From assembly GCA_023396365.1 (NCBI GenBank), contig JAEWWL010000004.1:1-36340 (forward strand): a stretch of 36,340 nucleotides of DNA, written 5' to 3'. The notes beneath the pieces were generated by a model. That model saw nothing but the letters and a program-made list of their open reading frames with translations, was not told the DNA's origin and did not search any database. Source of the stretch: Methanobacteriota archaeon. Its GTDB lineage: Archaea > Halobacteriota > Methanomicrobia > Methanomicrobiales > Methanomicrobiaceae. Shown here piece by piece: positions 8,391-16,430 of the stretch. The position numbers were made by a program, and so were the translations under genes. How positions within the stretch are numbered: position 1 is the stretch's first letter; every line of letters begins with the position of its first letter.

Positions 8391-8588
8391 CTACGACCAA
8401 AACTTTTCGATGAACACCACATCAGGAGCAGTCAGATTCACACGCATCTGATTCCCCGGGGAGAGAAATTACAAAAATTATGAATCAGCCATCAGACCCC
8501 AAGAGCCTTTTACCCGCCACATGACTGTCCCGGTTAAAACATAATCGGACGAGTATTTCAGATAAGGAGAGACATTTGAGAGAATAGA
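8391..8588 (-). pseudogene. Possible decayed gene with two internal TAA codons
   Basis: One minus-strand frame reads 36 coding-like codons (including DYVLTGTVMWRVKGSWGLMA), then TAA, two codons, TAA, then 25 more codons (FLSPGNQMRVNLTAPDVVFI...) to a TAG at 8391-8393. Both internal TAA codons could be single C-to-T changes from CAA. The second block resembles the C-terminal beta strands of exported or pilin-like archaeal proteins, but that is only an impression. No start codon or ribosome binding site is present. It may be chance. Confidence 0.25.
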
Positions 8589-8631
8589 TCAGAATATAAA
8601 ATAAACTGCAAACATGCATTTACATATGTGC

Positions 8632-8664
8632 GATAAACTTTGATAAACCATATATAAGTTTATC
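8632..8664. repeat. Inverted repeat GATAAACTT / AAGTTTATC
   Basis: GATAAACTT at 8632-8640 and its exact reverse complement AAGTTTATC at 8656-8664 flank a TATA-like CATATATAAG. A second copy of GATAAAC at 8642-8648 gives an alternative pairing. It sits between two converging 3' ends, where no known gene start needs a promoter. Confidence 0.6.
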
Positions 8665-8742
8665 TTATGAAATATTATGATCCGACTTTAAAAAATGACA
8701 CACAACCCGGTGCGATAAAAAAATGCCTCAAAAATAAAAGTT

Positions 8743-8994
8743 TTAATGCTTCTCAAATTTTTTTAGCAAAACAGTATCGGAATAGATTCTTGCCCTGCCT
8801 TTCGCTTTTTTGCGGCCCCTGACAACACCAAGCCGGCCAAGCGCAATTAAATCAGGCGACACCCCATAACAAACCGATATCTCTTTTTTTATGCTCTCCT
8901 GCGATGGGATGGCACCTTCAAAAGAGAGAGTGAATTCTATTTCTTTTCTTGCAATTTCTGAATTTTCCTCGTATTTATCAAATATGATATCCAT
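8743..8994 (-). CDS. rps24e: Small ribosomal subunit protein eS24, short form
   Basis: Component of the archaeal 30S subunit. The 83 residues match the eS24 layout: MDIIFDKYEENSEIARKEIE (the RKEI segment), then FEGAIPSQESIKKEI, a central hydrophobic strand and the basic KKAKGRARIYSD followed by KKFEKH. The usual family is nearer 100 residues, and the sequence stops at the His where others continue with a short basic tail. In many archaea this gene lies beside spt4 and rps27ae; here it follows a UPF0316 membrane protein by six bases, apparently in one operon, and nothing follows downstream. AGGGG at the end of the upstream gene could serve as ribosome binding site. A divergent second copy is possible. 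Confidence 0.78.
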   Translation of the reverse strand: MDIIFDKYEENSEIARKEIEFTLSFEGAIPSQESIKKEISVCYGVSPDLIALGRLGVVRGRKKAKGRARIYSDTVLLKKFEKH

Positions 8995-9000
8995 AATAAA

Positions 9001-9588
9001 TTATTTCCCCTTCCTTGAAATACGGCCCAAAACTCTTTTTGGCTTTACAGACGGTGAAAAAATATTCCCTCCGGCATTTTTTACATCCTCAATCGTATAA
9101 AATGCATGAGGATTGTACTTGTGCACATGACCAAGGACTGTCGGGATCTCTTTTCTCTTGACAACTGTAAATATAACGCTTACATCCCCGTGCTGCCCCT
9201 GGGCATCAATCGTCGTTGTCCTAAATCCGCCCCGCTTGAGCCTTTCTATAAGAAGCGTGGCATCATACTGGGTTATAATTCTGATAACAGAAATTCCCAT
9301 TGCCATCTTCTCCTCAATTAAAATACCAAGGTAATTTCCGCAGGAAAAACCCAAAGCATATGCTAAAAAAGCAAAGCCGGGACTTTCGTCTTTTAATACC
9401 TGGCTTATAGCAACAAGCCATATGCTTATTTCAAAAAAGCCGACCACAGGAGCAAGATATTTAAGACCGCGGGAGATGAAGATTATCCTAAGCGTTCCAA
9501 ATGACACATCTGCAAGCCTTGCAAAGAATATAAGCAGCGGCAAAAGCACATAATTCAAAAGTACCGGATCAATCATCAAAATATTCAC
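9001..9588 (-). CDS. UPF0316 membrane protein (DUF5698/DUF2179 type)
   Basis: Small membrane protein of the UPF0316 family. Three hydrophobic segments occupy about residues 8-105, containing FARLADVSFGTLRIIFISRG and YALGFSCGNYLGILIEEKMA, which are recognisable family landmarks. The C-terminal soluble DUF2179 domain follows (about 106-180): GFRTTTIDAQGQHGDVSVIF, VKRKEIPTVLGHVHKYNPHAF and YTIEDVKNAGG. DUF2179 domains are thought to bind a small ligand, but the function is not established. The start is GTG at 9588; an ATG four codons later (9576) is an alternative. It is followed after six bases by the eS24 gene, so the two are probably co-transcribed. Confidence 0.86.
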   Translation of the reverse strand: MNILMIDPVLLNYVLLPLLIFFARLADVSFGTLRIIFISRGLKYLAPVVGFFEISIWLVAISQVLKDESPGFAFLAYALGFSCGNYLGILIEEKMAMGISVIRIITQYDATLLIERLKRGGFRTTTIDAQGQHGDVSVIFTVVKRKEIPTVLGHVHKYNPHAFYTIEDVKNAGGNIFSPSVKPKRVLGRISRKGK

Positions 9589-9749
9589 AACGCCTGCGGT
9601 TTCTAATCTTTGAGCCCCGCAGATTAAAAATGATTGCGGTTATACAAAAATAAATCGCAGCAGAAGTGCATTTTAATGCCGCTCAAACAAAGACACATAT
9701 TTATTTTTACAGGAAATTAACATCTTAAAAAAAAGGGCGAGGTTTTTAC

Positions 9750-10979
9750 ATGCAGTACAGAATAGTTCCAAAAACAGGTGACAAAATATCCGCACTTGGA
9801 TTCGGATGTATGCGGCTCCCGCAGAAAAACGGGCGTATTGATGAGAAGAAAGCACAAAACCAGATTCACCATGCAATTGAGATTGGTATTAACTACTTTG
9901 ACACAGCTGTTCCCTATCACATGGGTGCAAGTGAGCCTTTTCTTGGAAGAGCACTCAGCGGAGGATACCGGGAAAAAGTTAAAATTGCAACAAAGCTTCC
10001 GCCATGGTCTGTTAAAACACGCGAAGATATGGACATAATCCTTAATTCACAGCTCAAAAAGCTTCAGACAGATCATATAGATTATTACCTTATTCACAGC
10101 ATCGCAGGCGAATCATGGGACAGAATGAAAAATCTTGGTGTTTGTGAATTTTTGGATTCAGCAAAAAAAACCGGCAGAATAATTAATGCAGGCTTTTCAT
10201 TTCACGGTGATGTAAGCTCTTTTAAAAGAATTGTTGATGAATACCCCTGGGAATTCTGCCAGATACAATACAACATACTTGATGAAAACAATCAGGCCGG
10301 AACAGAGGGCCTGTTATATGCGGCCTCTAAAAACCTCGCAGTTTTTATAATGGAGCCCCTTAGGGGAGGAAATCTTGCTGCCAATATACCGGAAGATATA
10401 GAAAAAATATGGAATGAATCAGAAATTAAAAGAACACCTGCTGAATGGTCATTACGATGGGTCCTTAACAGGCCCGAAGTTACATCAGTACTGTCAGGAA
10501 TGAATGAGACAGAGCAGATTGATGAAAATGCAAAAACCGCATCGGAGGCATTTTCTGATTCACTTTCAGATGATGAGATTTTGCTGATTGAGCGTGTGAA
10601 AAACGCTTACAGGAAACTCATGAAAATAAACTGCACAGGATGCCGCTACTGCATGCCCTGCCCGTTCGGCGTTGATATTCCCGAGTGCTTCTCACTTTAT
10701 AACACCTACTTCATGTTCGGCGGTAAATTAAAAACAAAATTTCACTATATCAGCCGTCTTGGAGGAATGCTTGGAGACAAAAGCTATGCAGGAATGTGCA
10801 GAAACTGTGGCAGATGCGTAAAATCCTGCCCCCAGAGTCTTAACATTCCCACCCTTTTAAAAGATGTCTCAAAAAATTTTGAGGGAAGAACATTCGGGCT
10901 TAAAAATTTTATCCTGACCAAAGGTGCATCAGCACAGGCTTTTTTTGCAAGACTTAAAAATAAAAAAATTAACAAATGA
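9750..10979 (+). CDS. Aldo/keto reductase fused to two 4Fe-4S cluster motifs
   Basis: Predicted oxidoreductase of the aldo/keto reductase fold with an iron-sulfur C terminus (COG1453 type). The catalytic tetrad is visible as Asp51 and Tyr56 in YFDTAVPYHMG, Lys82 in ATKLPP and His116 in YYLIHS. After the barrel, Cys295, 298, 301 and 304 (CTGCRYCMPC) and Cys350, 353, 356 and 360 (CRNCGRCVKSC) form two ferredoxin-like sites. This suggests electrons come from or go to ferredoxin as well as a nicotinamide. The substrate is unknown. The start is supported by GGGCGAGG at 9735-9742, eight bases upstream. The gene is divergent from UPF0316 and convergent with the next gene; it appears monocistronic. 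Confidence 0.9.
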   Translation: MQYRIVPKTGDKISALGFGCMRLPQKNGRIDEKKAQNQIHHAIEIGINYFDTAVPYHMGASEPFLGRALSGGYREKVKIATKLPPWSVKTREDMDIILNSQLKKLQTDHIDYYLIHSIAGESWDRMKNLGVCEFLDSAKKTGRIINAGFSFHGDVSSFKRIVDEYPWEFCQIQYNILDENNQAGTEGLLYAASKNLAVFIMEPLRGGNLAANIPEDIEKIWNESEIKRTPAEWSLRWVLNRPEVTSVLSGMNETEQIDENAKTASEAFSDSLSDDEILLIERVKNAYRKLMKINCTGCRYCMPCPFGVDIPECFSLYNTYFMFGGKLKTKFHYISRLGGMLGDKSYAGMCRNCGRCVKSCPQSLNIPTLLKDVSKNFEGRTFGLKNFILTKGASAQAFFARLKNKKINK

Positions 10980-11009
10980 TAATTATCTGCTTCTTTGAGG
11001 AGCAGAATA

Positions 11010-11660
11010 CTATTCCTCCATATCTTTTCTGATGCTGCATGAGCATGACAGAAGATTCAGCAAATAATCAGCAGCAGGATTTATTGAGCCCGCCCTTTCT
11101 GAAAATTCTGAGAATAAAAGCATCGGCTCAAATCCGTATTCTCCCGCTTCAGAGGACAAAAAGCCTTTAAGTTTTCCAAAAATAACTGAATTGTACTTTC
11201 GCTCATTTTTAAGAACTGAACTGTCGCAAATGAGTGCTCTTTTTTCACATAGCAATTCCCAGTCAACCTCGGGCTTTTCAAACGCTTTTTTTAAAGATTC
11301 AATCCTAAGCCAGTCACTTCCAAAATAATTCATAAAAGTGTCTTTTCGCATATTCAGGCATTCCAGAAAAATTCTGAAATCGGATAGAAAAGTATCATAG
11401 CTCTCCTTAAATTCTCCAAAAATTTTTTCTGCCTTCTCTTCTGCATCAGGAGGATCAGAGATCATCCCAAGAACTGATGTCCCGAGAAGAAGCGAGAGAT
11501 TTTTTAGAAGTGTGTCAAATGAATTTTCTGCCTTTAACAGAAGGGATAATACGGAATCGTCAGGAAGAGACCCGGAATCATTTTCATAAAGTCTTTTGTG
11601 AACCATCATAAAAAATGAGGGCATTGCCGCAATTAATGAAATAAAGGGGATTATTCTCAT
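11010..11660 (-). CDS. Unrecognised mostly helical protein
   Basis: I do not recognise this 216-residue protein. The first 20 or so residues are hydrophobic (RIIPFISLIAAMPSFFMMV) and could be a membrane anchor or a buried helix. The rest alternates charged and hydrophobic residues in a helical pattern (ENSFDTLLKNLSLLLGTSVL, AEEKAEKIFGEFKESYDTFL). It ends with LLNLLSCSCSIRKDMEE, which has two close cysteines. There is no recognisable catalytic motif. The coding frame has a normal amino acid make-up and is the only long frame here, so the gene is likely real. No clear ribosome binding site precedes the ATG at 11660. It converges on the aldo/keto reductase gene. Confidence 0.65.
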   Translation of the reverse strand: MRIIPFISLIAAMPSFFMMVHKRLYENDSGSLPDDSVLSLLLKAENSFDTLLKNLSLLLGTSVLGMISDPPDAEEKAEKIFGEFKESYDTFLSDFRIFLECLNMRKDTFMNYFGSDWLRIESLKKAFEKPEVDWELLCEKRALICDSSVLKNERKYNSVIFGKLKGFLSSEAGEYGFEPMLLFSEFSERAGSINPAADYLLNLLSCSCSIRKDMEE

Positions 11661-11861
11661 TTCAACATCTAATTAAACTCTTTTTATGCTTATAACTATC
11701 CAAAACCCCAATCGTTTTTATCATTTTGCCTTCTCTAAATCAGATTTTTCCAAGACATTTCTTTTTTTAGTCAGATAAAAAATTAAACTGCAGATCAGCA
11801 TCCATAAACCTACATACAGTTTATTATATAATATGACAATCCTAAATGAGATTTTAAAACA
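11661..11861. other. Gene-free AT-rich spacer
   Basis: Region upstream of the unknown gene, rich in T and A runs. It includes TTTATTATATAATATG near 11820-11835, a TATA-like element on either strand. A 33-codon plus-strand frame from 11833 lacks a ribosome binding site. I see no convincing gene. Confidence 0.5.
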
Positions 11862-11999
11862 TCATACAAAAAAGGCTTCAAACCCAAAAAAAAAGAGTAT
11901 TTCATCTTTTTGTCTAAAATCACAGGCAGTATAAAAACGGCCATCTTCAAACAGGATGTCCTTGCAGACAATAAATTCATCCGGATGATACCCGGCCAT
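11862..11999 (-). CDS. Possible 45-residue small protein
   Basis: A minus-strand frame from an ATG at 11999 to a TGA at 11864 encodes 45 residues beginning MAGYHPDEFIVCKDILFEDG and ending with the hydrophobic aromatic stretch EILFFFGFEAFFV. Its acidic and aromatic mix looks protein-like. An in-frame TAG lies two codons upstream, so it does not extend. No good ribosome binding site is visible, which weakens the call. It lies 75 bases downstream of the small ORF at 12075-12173 on the same strand and could share its transcript. The coding segment GAAGATGGCCG (Glu-Asp-Gly) occurs twice, at 11938-11948 and 11993-12003 on the minus strand. Confidence 0.33.
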   Translation of the reverse strand: MAGYHPDEFIVCKDILFEDGRFYTACDFRQKDEILFFFGFEAFFV

Positions 12000-12074
12000 C
12001 TTCTAAAGAGAACCTGAAAATACCCAACATGACTAACCCTTCAGATTCATACGGCAAAATTGCCAAAAATATTT

Positions 12075-12173
12075 TTATCTAAAGGGCTTATCGGATTTTC
12101 TGCAACTAAACATCATAACAATTCTTTCATACTCTTCATCTGATAAGCGGCGAAAATTATTCATCTCAATCAT
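12075..12173 (-). CDS. Possible 32-residue small protein with near-ideal ribosome binding site
   Basis: The minus strand carries GAGGGGGTGAT seven bases before an ATG at 12173, an almost exact complement of the archaeal 16S rRNA 3' end and one of the best sites in the window. The frame encodes 32 residues starting MIEMNNFRRLSDEEYERIV, then MMFSCRKSDKPFR. A short amphipathic helix is likely (RRLSDEEYERIVMMF). It begins about 50 bases after the serA terminator. The T-run of that terminator (TTTTTTTATTTT) could double as a TATA-like element for it. No homologue is recognised. The strong site is the main evidence; a leader peptide or a small regulatory protein are both possible. Confidence 0.5.
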   Translation of the reverse strand: MIEMNNFRRLSDEEYERIVMMFSCRKSDKPFR

Positions 12174-12222
12174 GTAAAATCACCCCCTCTTATGTTGCTC
12201 AATATCAATATCCGGTTAGGTG

Positions 12223-12279
12223 AAAATAAAAAAAGCCCTGCAAAAATTAATAAAAATTTATTCAGCCTAAATTCAGGGC
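12223..12279 (-). terminator. Hairpin and T-run terminator downstream of serA
   Basis: On the minus strand GCCCTG (12279-12274) and CAGGGC (12240-12235) can pair across a 33-base AT-rich loop and are followed by TTTTTTTATTTT. This sits 60-115 bases past the serA stop and resembles an intrinsic terminator. Confidence 0.5.
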
Positions 12280-12338
12280 CGCAAAAATCAGATTTGCCAG
12301 AAGAACCGGTTTAAAAAAAAAACAGTATTATTGATTAT

Positions 12339-13925
12339 TTAGATATTGGCATATTTTGCAGTGAAAACACCGTCAATCTTTAATATCTCATCCATTGCTT
12401 CCTGGGGAACAGCGGAGTCGACATTTAAGACCATGACAGCCTCCTCACCCGGCTTGTTTCTTCCAACCTGCATACCTGCGATGTTGATGTTGTGCTCTCC
12501 TGTAATTGTTGCAAATTTGCCGATAACTCCGGGTTTGTCATGGTGCCGGGAGATGATGACATCTCCGCCGGGAGTCATATCTGTCATGTAATCGCCAATC
12601 TTAACAATTCTTAACTTTTCAGGCGATGACACATTTCCGCTGACAGTCTCTGTCATTAAATCAGTCTTAACTGTAATTGTTATTAAGTTGGTAAAACCAA
12701 GCGACTCTTTTGCGATGGTCTCTGAAACCCTGATCCCACGCTCTGTTGCAGCGAATTCTGCATTGACAATATTTACAGGCGTCTGGAGAATAGGATCCAA
12801 AAGCCCCTTTAAGGCAAGGCGTGTTACATATTTTGATGCATGCCCAAAGTCTGCCGCCTTTCCGCCGTATTCAATCTCAACTGACTCAATTCTTCCTTCG
12901 ACAAGCTGAATAAGAAGTTTTCCCATCTTCTGTGCAAGTATTGCAAAAGGCTCAATTCTCTCCTGCTGATCAGGAGGAACCATTGGTGCATTTACTACAA
13001 ACTTCGCAGAACCGCCCTTTAATACCTCAATGCACTGCTTTGCAACTGACACAGAGACATTCTGCTGCGCTTCGACTGTTGATGCGCCAAGATGCGGAGT
13101 TGTAATTACATTATCCAGTGTAATTATCTTTGAGTTCTCCGGCGGCTCCTCTTCGTACACATCAATAGCTGCGCCTGCAACCTTTCCTGAAACAATTGCA
13201 TCATAAAGATCATTCTCATTGATAATACCGCCGCGTGCACAGTTTATAATGCGGACGCCGTCCTTCATCGTTGCAATTGTTTTTGTATTAATCAGATGCT
13301 TTGTCTCTTTGATTAAGGGAGTATGAACTGTAATAAAGTCTGCAACAGGGAAGAGCTGCTCAAGCGTCATTACCTCAACACCAAGCTCCTTTGCCCTTTC
13401 AGCGTTGATATACGGATCATATGCGACAACCTTCATCTCAAGGGCGTTTGCACGCTTCGCAAGCTCCTGGCCTATTCTTCCAAATCCGACTATTCCAAGC
13501 ACCTTCTCGTTTAACTCAACACCCATAAATTTGGAGCGCTTCCATTCGCCCTTCTTAACAGATGCCGTTGCCTGAGGTATATTTCTTGCAAGAGAGGCCA
13601 TCATTGCAAGAGTATGCTCACATGCCGCAAGTGTGTTGCCTGCCGGAGCATTTGCAACAATTATTCCGCGCTTTGTTGCAGGGTCCAGATCGATATTGTC
13701 GACACCCGCACCGGCACGGCCTATGAATTTGAGTTTCCCCGCGGCATTGATTACTTTTGCCGTTACTTCAGTCCCGCTTCTTACCAAAAGACCGTCATAT
13801 TCACCTATTATTTTGACAAGTTCGTCCTCTGATAGTCCGGTCTTTACATCAACTTCGCAAAATCCGCGAAGGATATCCACTCCCTCATCTGCAAGAGGGT
13901 CGCTGACAAGCACTTTGTAGCTCAC
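12339..13925 (-). CDS. serA: D-3-phosphoglycerate dehydrogenase
   Basis: Oxidises 3-phosphoglycerate to 3-phosphohydroxypyruvate with NAD+, the first step of serine synthesis. The NAD-binding motif GIVGFGRIGQE is at about residues 144-154, and the catalytic residues are Arg231 (NCARGGI), Glu260 (DVYEEEPP) and His278 (TTPHLGAST). After the dehydrogenase core come the allosteric substrate-binding (ASB) domain (about 318-450) and a C-terminal ACT domain (about 455-528, GGDVIISRHHDKPGVIGKFA), typical of the long type I form that may be controlled by serine. Length 528 is normal. The start is GTG at 13925, preceded by GGGGAC and a good TATA box. It is divergent from ppsA. Confidence 0.96.
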   Translation of the reverse strand: MSYKVLVSDPLADEGVDILRGFCEVDVKTGLSEDELVKIIGEYDGLLVRSGTEVTAKVINAAGKLKFIGRAGAGVDNIDLDPATKRGIIVANAPAGNTLAACEHTLAMMASLARNIPQATASVKKGEWKRSKFMGVELNEKVLGIVGFGRIGQELAKRANALEMKVVAYDPYINAERAKELGVEVMTLEQLFPVADFITVHTPLIKETKHLINTKTIATMKDGVRIINCARGGIINENDLYDAIVSGKVAGAAIDVYEEEPPENSKIITLDNVITTPHLGASTVEAQQNVSVSVAKQCIEVLKGGSAKFVVNAPMVPPDQQERIEPFAILAQKMGKLLIQLVEGRIESVEIEYGGKAADFGHASKYVTRLALKGLLDPILQTPVNIVNAEFAATERGIRVSETIAKESLGFTNLITITVKTDLMTETVSGNVSSPEKLRIVKIGDYMTDMTPGGDVIISRHHDKPGVIGKFATITGEHNINIAGMQVGRNKPGEEAVMVLNVDSAVPQEAMDEILKIDGVFTAKYANI

Positions 13926-13968
13926 TTAAAAGTCCCCGTATTATTTTATGCGTACAGTATATTGATTG

Positions 13969-13978
13969 TTTTTATAAG
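13969..13978 (-). promoter_or_regulatory. TATA box of serA
   Basis: On the minus strand CTTATAAAAA is a strong archaeal TATA match. It predicts a start near 13948 and a leader of about 23 bases that still contains the GGGGAC site before the GTG at 13925. Confidence 0.55.
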
Positions 13979-14127
13979 GCTCATGAACCTGGAAAAAAAT
14001 TTATCCATCCTGCCGGACACCGTATGTCTGCAATAACAATTTCATCCTGACAGACTTCTTTGGCAAACATAATTTAGCCTCACAGGAATAAATATTACAC
14101 AACTTACACGACAGGTGGATTTTTAGC

Positions 14128-16398
14128 ATGAGTAAAATGCCAGACATTCTGTGGCTTGCAGAAATAAAAAAAGAGGATATCCCTTCAGTAGGAGGTAAAG
14201 GAGCCTCACTTGGGGAAATGACAGCAGTCGGACTTCCGGTCCCCCCTGCATTTGTTGTGACAGCACAGGCCTTCCGCCGGTTCCTTATTGAAACAGGAAT
14301 TGAAGATAAGCTTTTCAAAAAACTGGAAGGGCTTGATGTTGAAGATGCAGAACTTCTTGAGGCAACCGCCCAGGACGTCATGAAGCTTGTATTGAGTGTA
14401 AAAATCCCTGATTCCATTAAAAAGAATATATCCGAGTCATATGTGAAGATGGGGGACAACATTGTCGTTGCAGTCCGCTCAAGCGCAACAGCAGAAGATC
14501 TTCCTGATGCAAGTTTTGCAGGACAGCAGGAGACATACCTCAACATAAAAGGCGAAAAGAACCTTCTTACTGCAATCCAGAAATGCTGGGCATCCCTTTA
14601 TGGTGCACGTGCAATCTATTACCGTTCAAAACAGGGATTTGACGACAGAAGCGTTGATATCGCAGTAGTCGTCCAAAAACTTGTCTACTCGGAAAAAGCA
14701 GGTGTTATGTTCTCATCCCACCCTGTTACAGGAGAGCCGACTACAATTATTGAAGCATCCTGGGGACTTGGCGAGGCAGTTGTATCAGGAGTTGTTTCAC
14801 CTGACAATTATGTATTTGACCAGAGGGCAAAGCGGATTGTGGATCGCTACATCGCAAACAAGATTGTTGAGATAATTCCTGACGGCGACAACGGAACAAA
14901 AGAGGTTTCAGTATCAAAGGACAGACAGGATGCAACTGTTCTCTCCGATTCGGAAATAACAAAGCTTGCAAAATTCGCCAAAGTTGCTGAAGAGCACTAT
15001 GAAAACCCGCAGGATCTCGAATGGGGAATTGTCGGAGATATAATCTACATCCTTCAGTCACGTCCGATTACAACAATAAAGAGCAATTCATCAGGCAAGG
15101 CTCAGAAAGTGCAGGGACAAGGCAATATTCTTCTTGAGGGTCAGGGAGCATCCCCCGGAGTTGCAACAGGCGCTGTTGTAATAGTCCATTCAGTAAAAGA
15201 CCTTTCAAAAGTAAAGGAAGGCAATATCATGGTTGCCAAAATGACAAACCCTGATATGGTTCCTGCAATGAGAAGGGCAGCCGCAATCATAACTGATGAG
15301 GGCGGAATGACATGCCATGCAGCAATTGTATCACGTGAGCTTGGCACACCGGCCGCAGTTGGAACAAAAAAGGCCACACAAATATTAAAAGACGGTCAGA
15401 TTGTAACAATTGACGGTGAGAAGGGTCTTGTCTTTGATGGTGATGTTAAAAGAGCCGCAGAGCCTTCGGCACCGCAGGCGGCAGCCGGCGGATTTGTTGC
15501 AGCGCCGGTTATTACTGCAACAAGCATCAAGGTCAATGTCTCCCTTCCAGAAGCGGCAAAGCGTGCCGCAGCAACAGGCGCAGACGGCGTCGGCCTTTTA
15601 AGGATCGAGCACTTAATCCTCGGACTTGGAAAAACACCAAACTGGTACATTGCCAATAAAAAAGAGGATGAATTCATAAATGAGCTTTATACCGGAATTA
15701 AAACGGTAATGGATGAGTTCAACGGAAAGCCGGTATGGGTCAGGACACTTGATGCCCCGACAGATGAATTCAGGAATATGAAGGGCGGTGAAAATGAGCC
15801 TGAAGAGCATAACCCGATGCTCGGATGGAGAGGCATCCGCCGCGACCTGCAAAGCCCCGAACAGTTCAGGCTTCAGGTTGAAGCATTCAGGAAGCTATGG
15901 AGCGAGGGCTACGACAATCTCGGAATAATGTTTCCGCTTGTCGGGCACTCCGATGAGTTTACTGCCGCCAAAAACATGATGAAGGAGTTTGGCGTTGATG
16001 TTGAGAACAGGACACTTGGAATAATGGTTGAAATCCCAAGCAGTGCTATTCTAATCGATGACTTCATAGCCGCAGGGATTAAATTTGCTTCATTTGGAAC
16101 AAATGATCTTATCCAGTACACCCTGGCAATCGACAGAAACAACCAAAACGTCGCCGACATGTACAGGCCAAAGCACCCTGCTGTCTTAAAGCTTATCAAA
16201 TACGCAATAGATCGCTGCAGAAAGGGCGGTGTTGAATGCTCAATATGCGGACAGGCAGGATCAGATCCTGAGATGGTCAAATGGCTGATTGAAACAGGAA
16301 TCACAAGTGTATCTGCAAATATAGATGCAATCGCAAAAATACGTGAGACCGCAGCAAGGACAGAGAAGAAGATTATTCTCGATGCAGCCAGGAAATAA
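14128..16398 (+). CDS. ppsA: Phosphoenolpyruvate synthase
   Basis: Makes PEP from pyruvate and ATP (to AMP and phosphate), the gluconeogenic entry point in methanogens that fix carbon through acetyl-CoA and pyruvate. The N-terminal ATP-grasp domain has VGGKGASLGEM and AVRSSATAEDLPDASFAGQQ. The swivelling phosphohistidine domain has His397 in GGMTCHAAIVSRELG. The C-terminal TIM barrel binds PEP and pyruvate, with GADGVGLLRIEHLILGLGK, FGTNDLIQYTLAIDR and Cys707 in CSICGQAGSDP. Length (756) is normal. AGGTGG at 14113-14118 supports the ATG. mfnA follows 32 bases later on the same strand. Serine synthesis (divergent serA) draws on the same triose pool. Confidence 0.97.
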   Translation: MSKMPDILWLAEIKKEDIPSVGGKGASLGEMTAVGLPVPPAFVVTAQAFRRFLIETGIEDKLFKKLEGLDVEDAELLEATAQDVMKLVLSVKIPDSIKKNISESYVKMGDNIVVAVRSSATAEDLPDASFAGQQETYLNIKGEKNLLTAIQKCWASLYGARAIYYRSKQGFDDRSVDIAVVVQKLVYSEKAGVMFSSHPVTGEPTTIIEASWGLGEAVVSGVVSPDNYVFDQRAKRIVDRYIANKIVEIIPDGDNGTKEVSVSKDRQDATVLSDSEITKLAKFAKVAEEHYENPQDLEWGIVGDIIYILQSRPITTIKSNSSGKAQKVQGQGNILLEGQGASPGVATGAVVIVHSVKDLSKVKEGNIMVAKMTNPDMVPAMRRAAAIITDEGGMTCHAAIVSRELGTPAAVGTKKATQILKDGQIVTIDGEKGLVFDGDVKRAAEPSAPQAAAGGFVAAPVITATSIKVNVSLPEAAKRAAATGADGVGLLRIEHLILGLGKTPNWYIANKKEDEFINELYTGIKTVMDEFNGKPVWVRTLDAPTDEFRNMKGGENEPEEHNPMLGWRGIRRDLQSPEQFRLQVEAFRKLWSEGYDNLGIMFPLVGHSDEFTAAKNMMKEFGVDVENRTLGIMVEIPSSAILIDDFIAAGIKFASFGTNDLIQYTLAIDRNNQNVADMYRPKHPAVLKLIKYAIDRCRKGGVECSICGQAGSDPEMVKWLIETGITSVSANIDAIAKIRETAARTEKKIILDAARK

Positions 16399-16430
16399 AA
16401 AAATCAAATAACACCCAAGTGATCTTTTAA

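Noticed and set aside
8667..8822. 51-codon plus-strand ORF antisense to the eS24 gene
   Set aside because: No ribosome binding site, most of it mirrors the eS24 coding strand, and the nearest TATA-like element is too close to its ATG.
11833..11934. 33-codon plus-strand ORF in the gap before serA
   Set aside because: No ribosome binding site, Lys-rich from A-runs, and it overlaps a better minus-strand frame.
14001..15852. Long minus-strand frames across ppsA
   Set aside because: Shadows of ppsA codon use; no start signals and no recognisable protein sequence.
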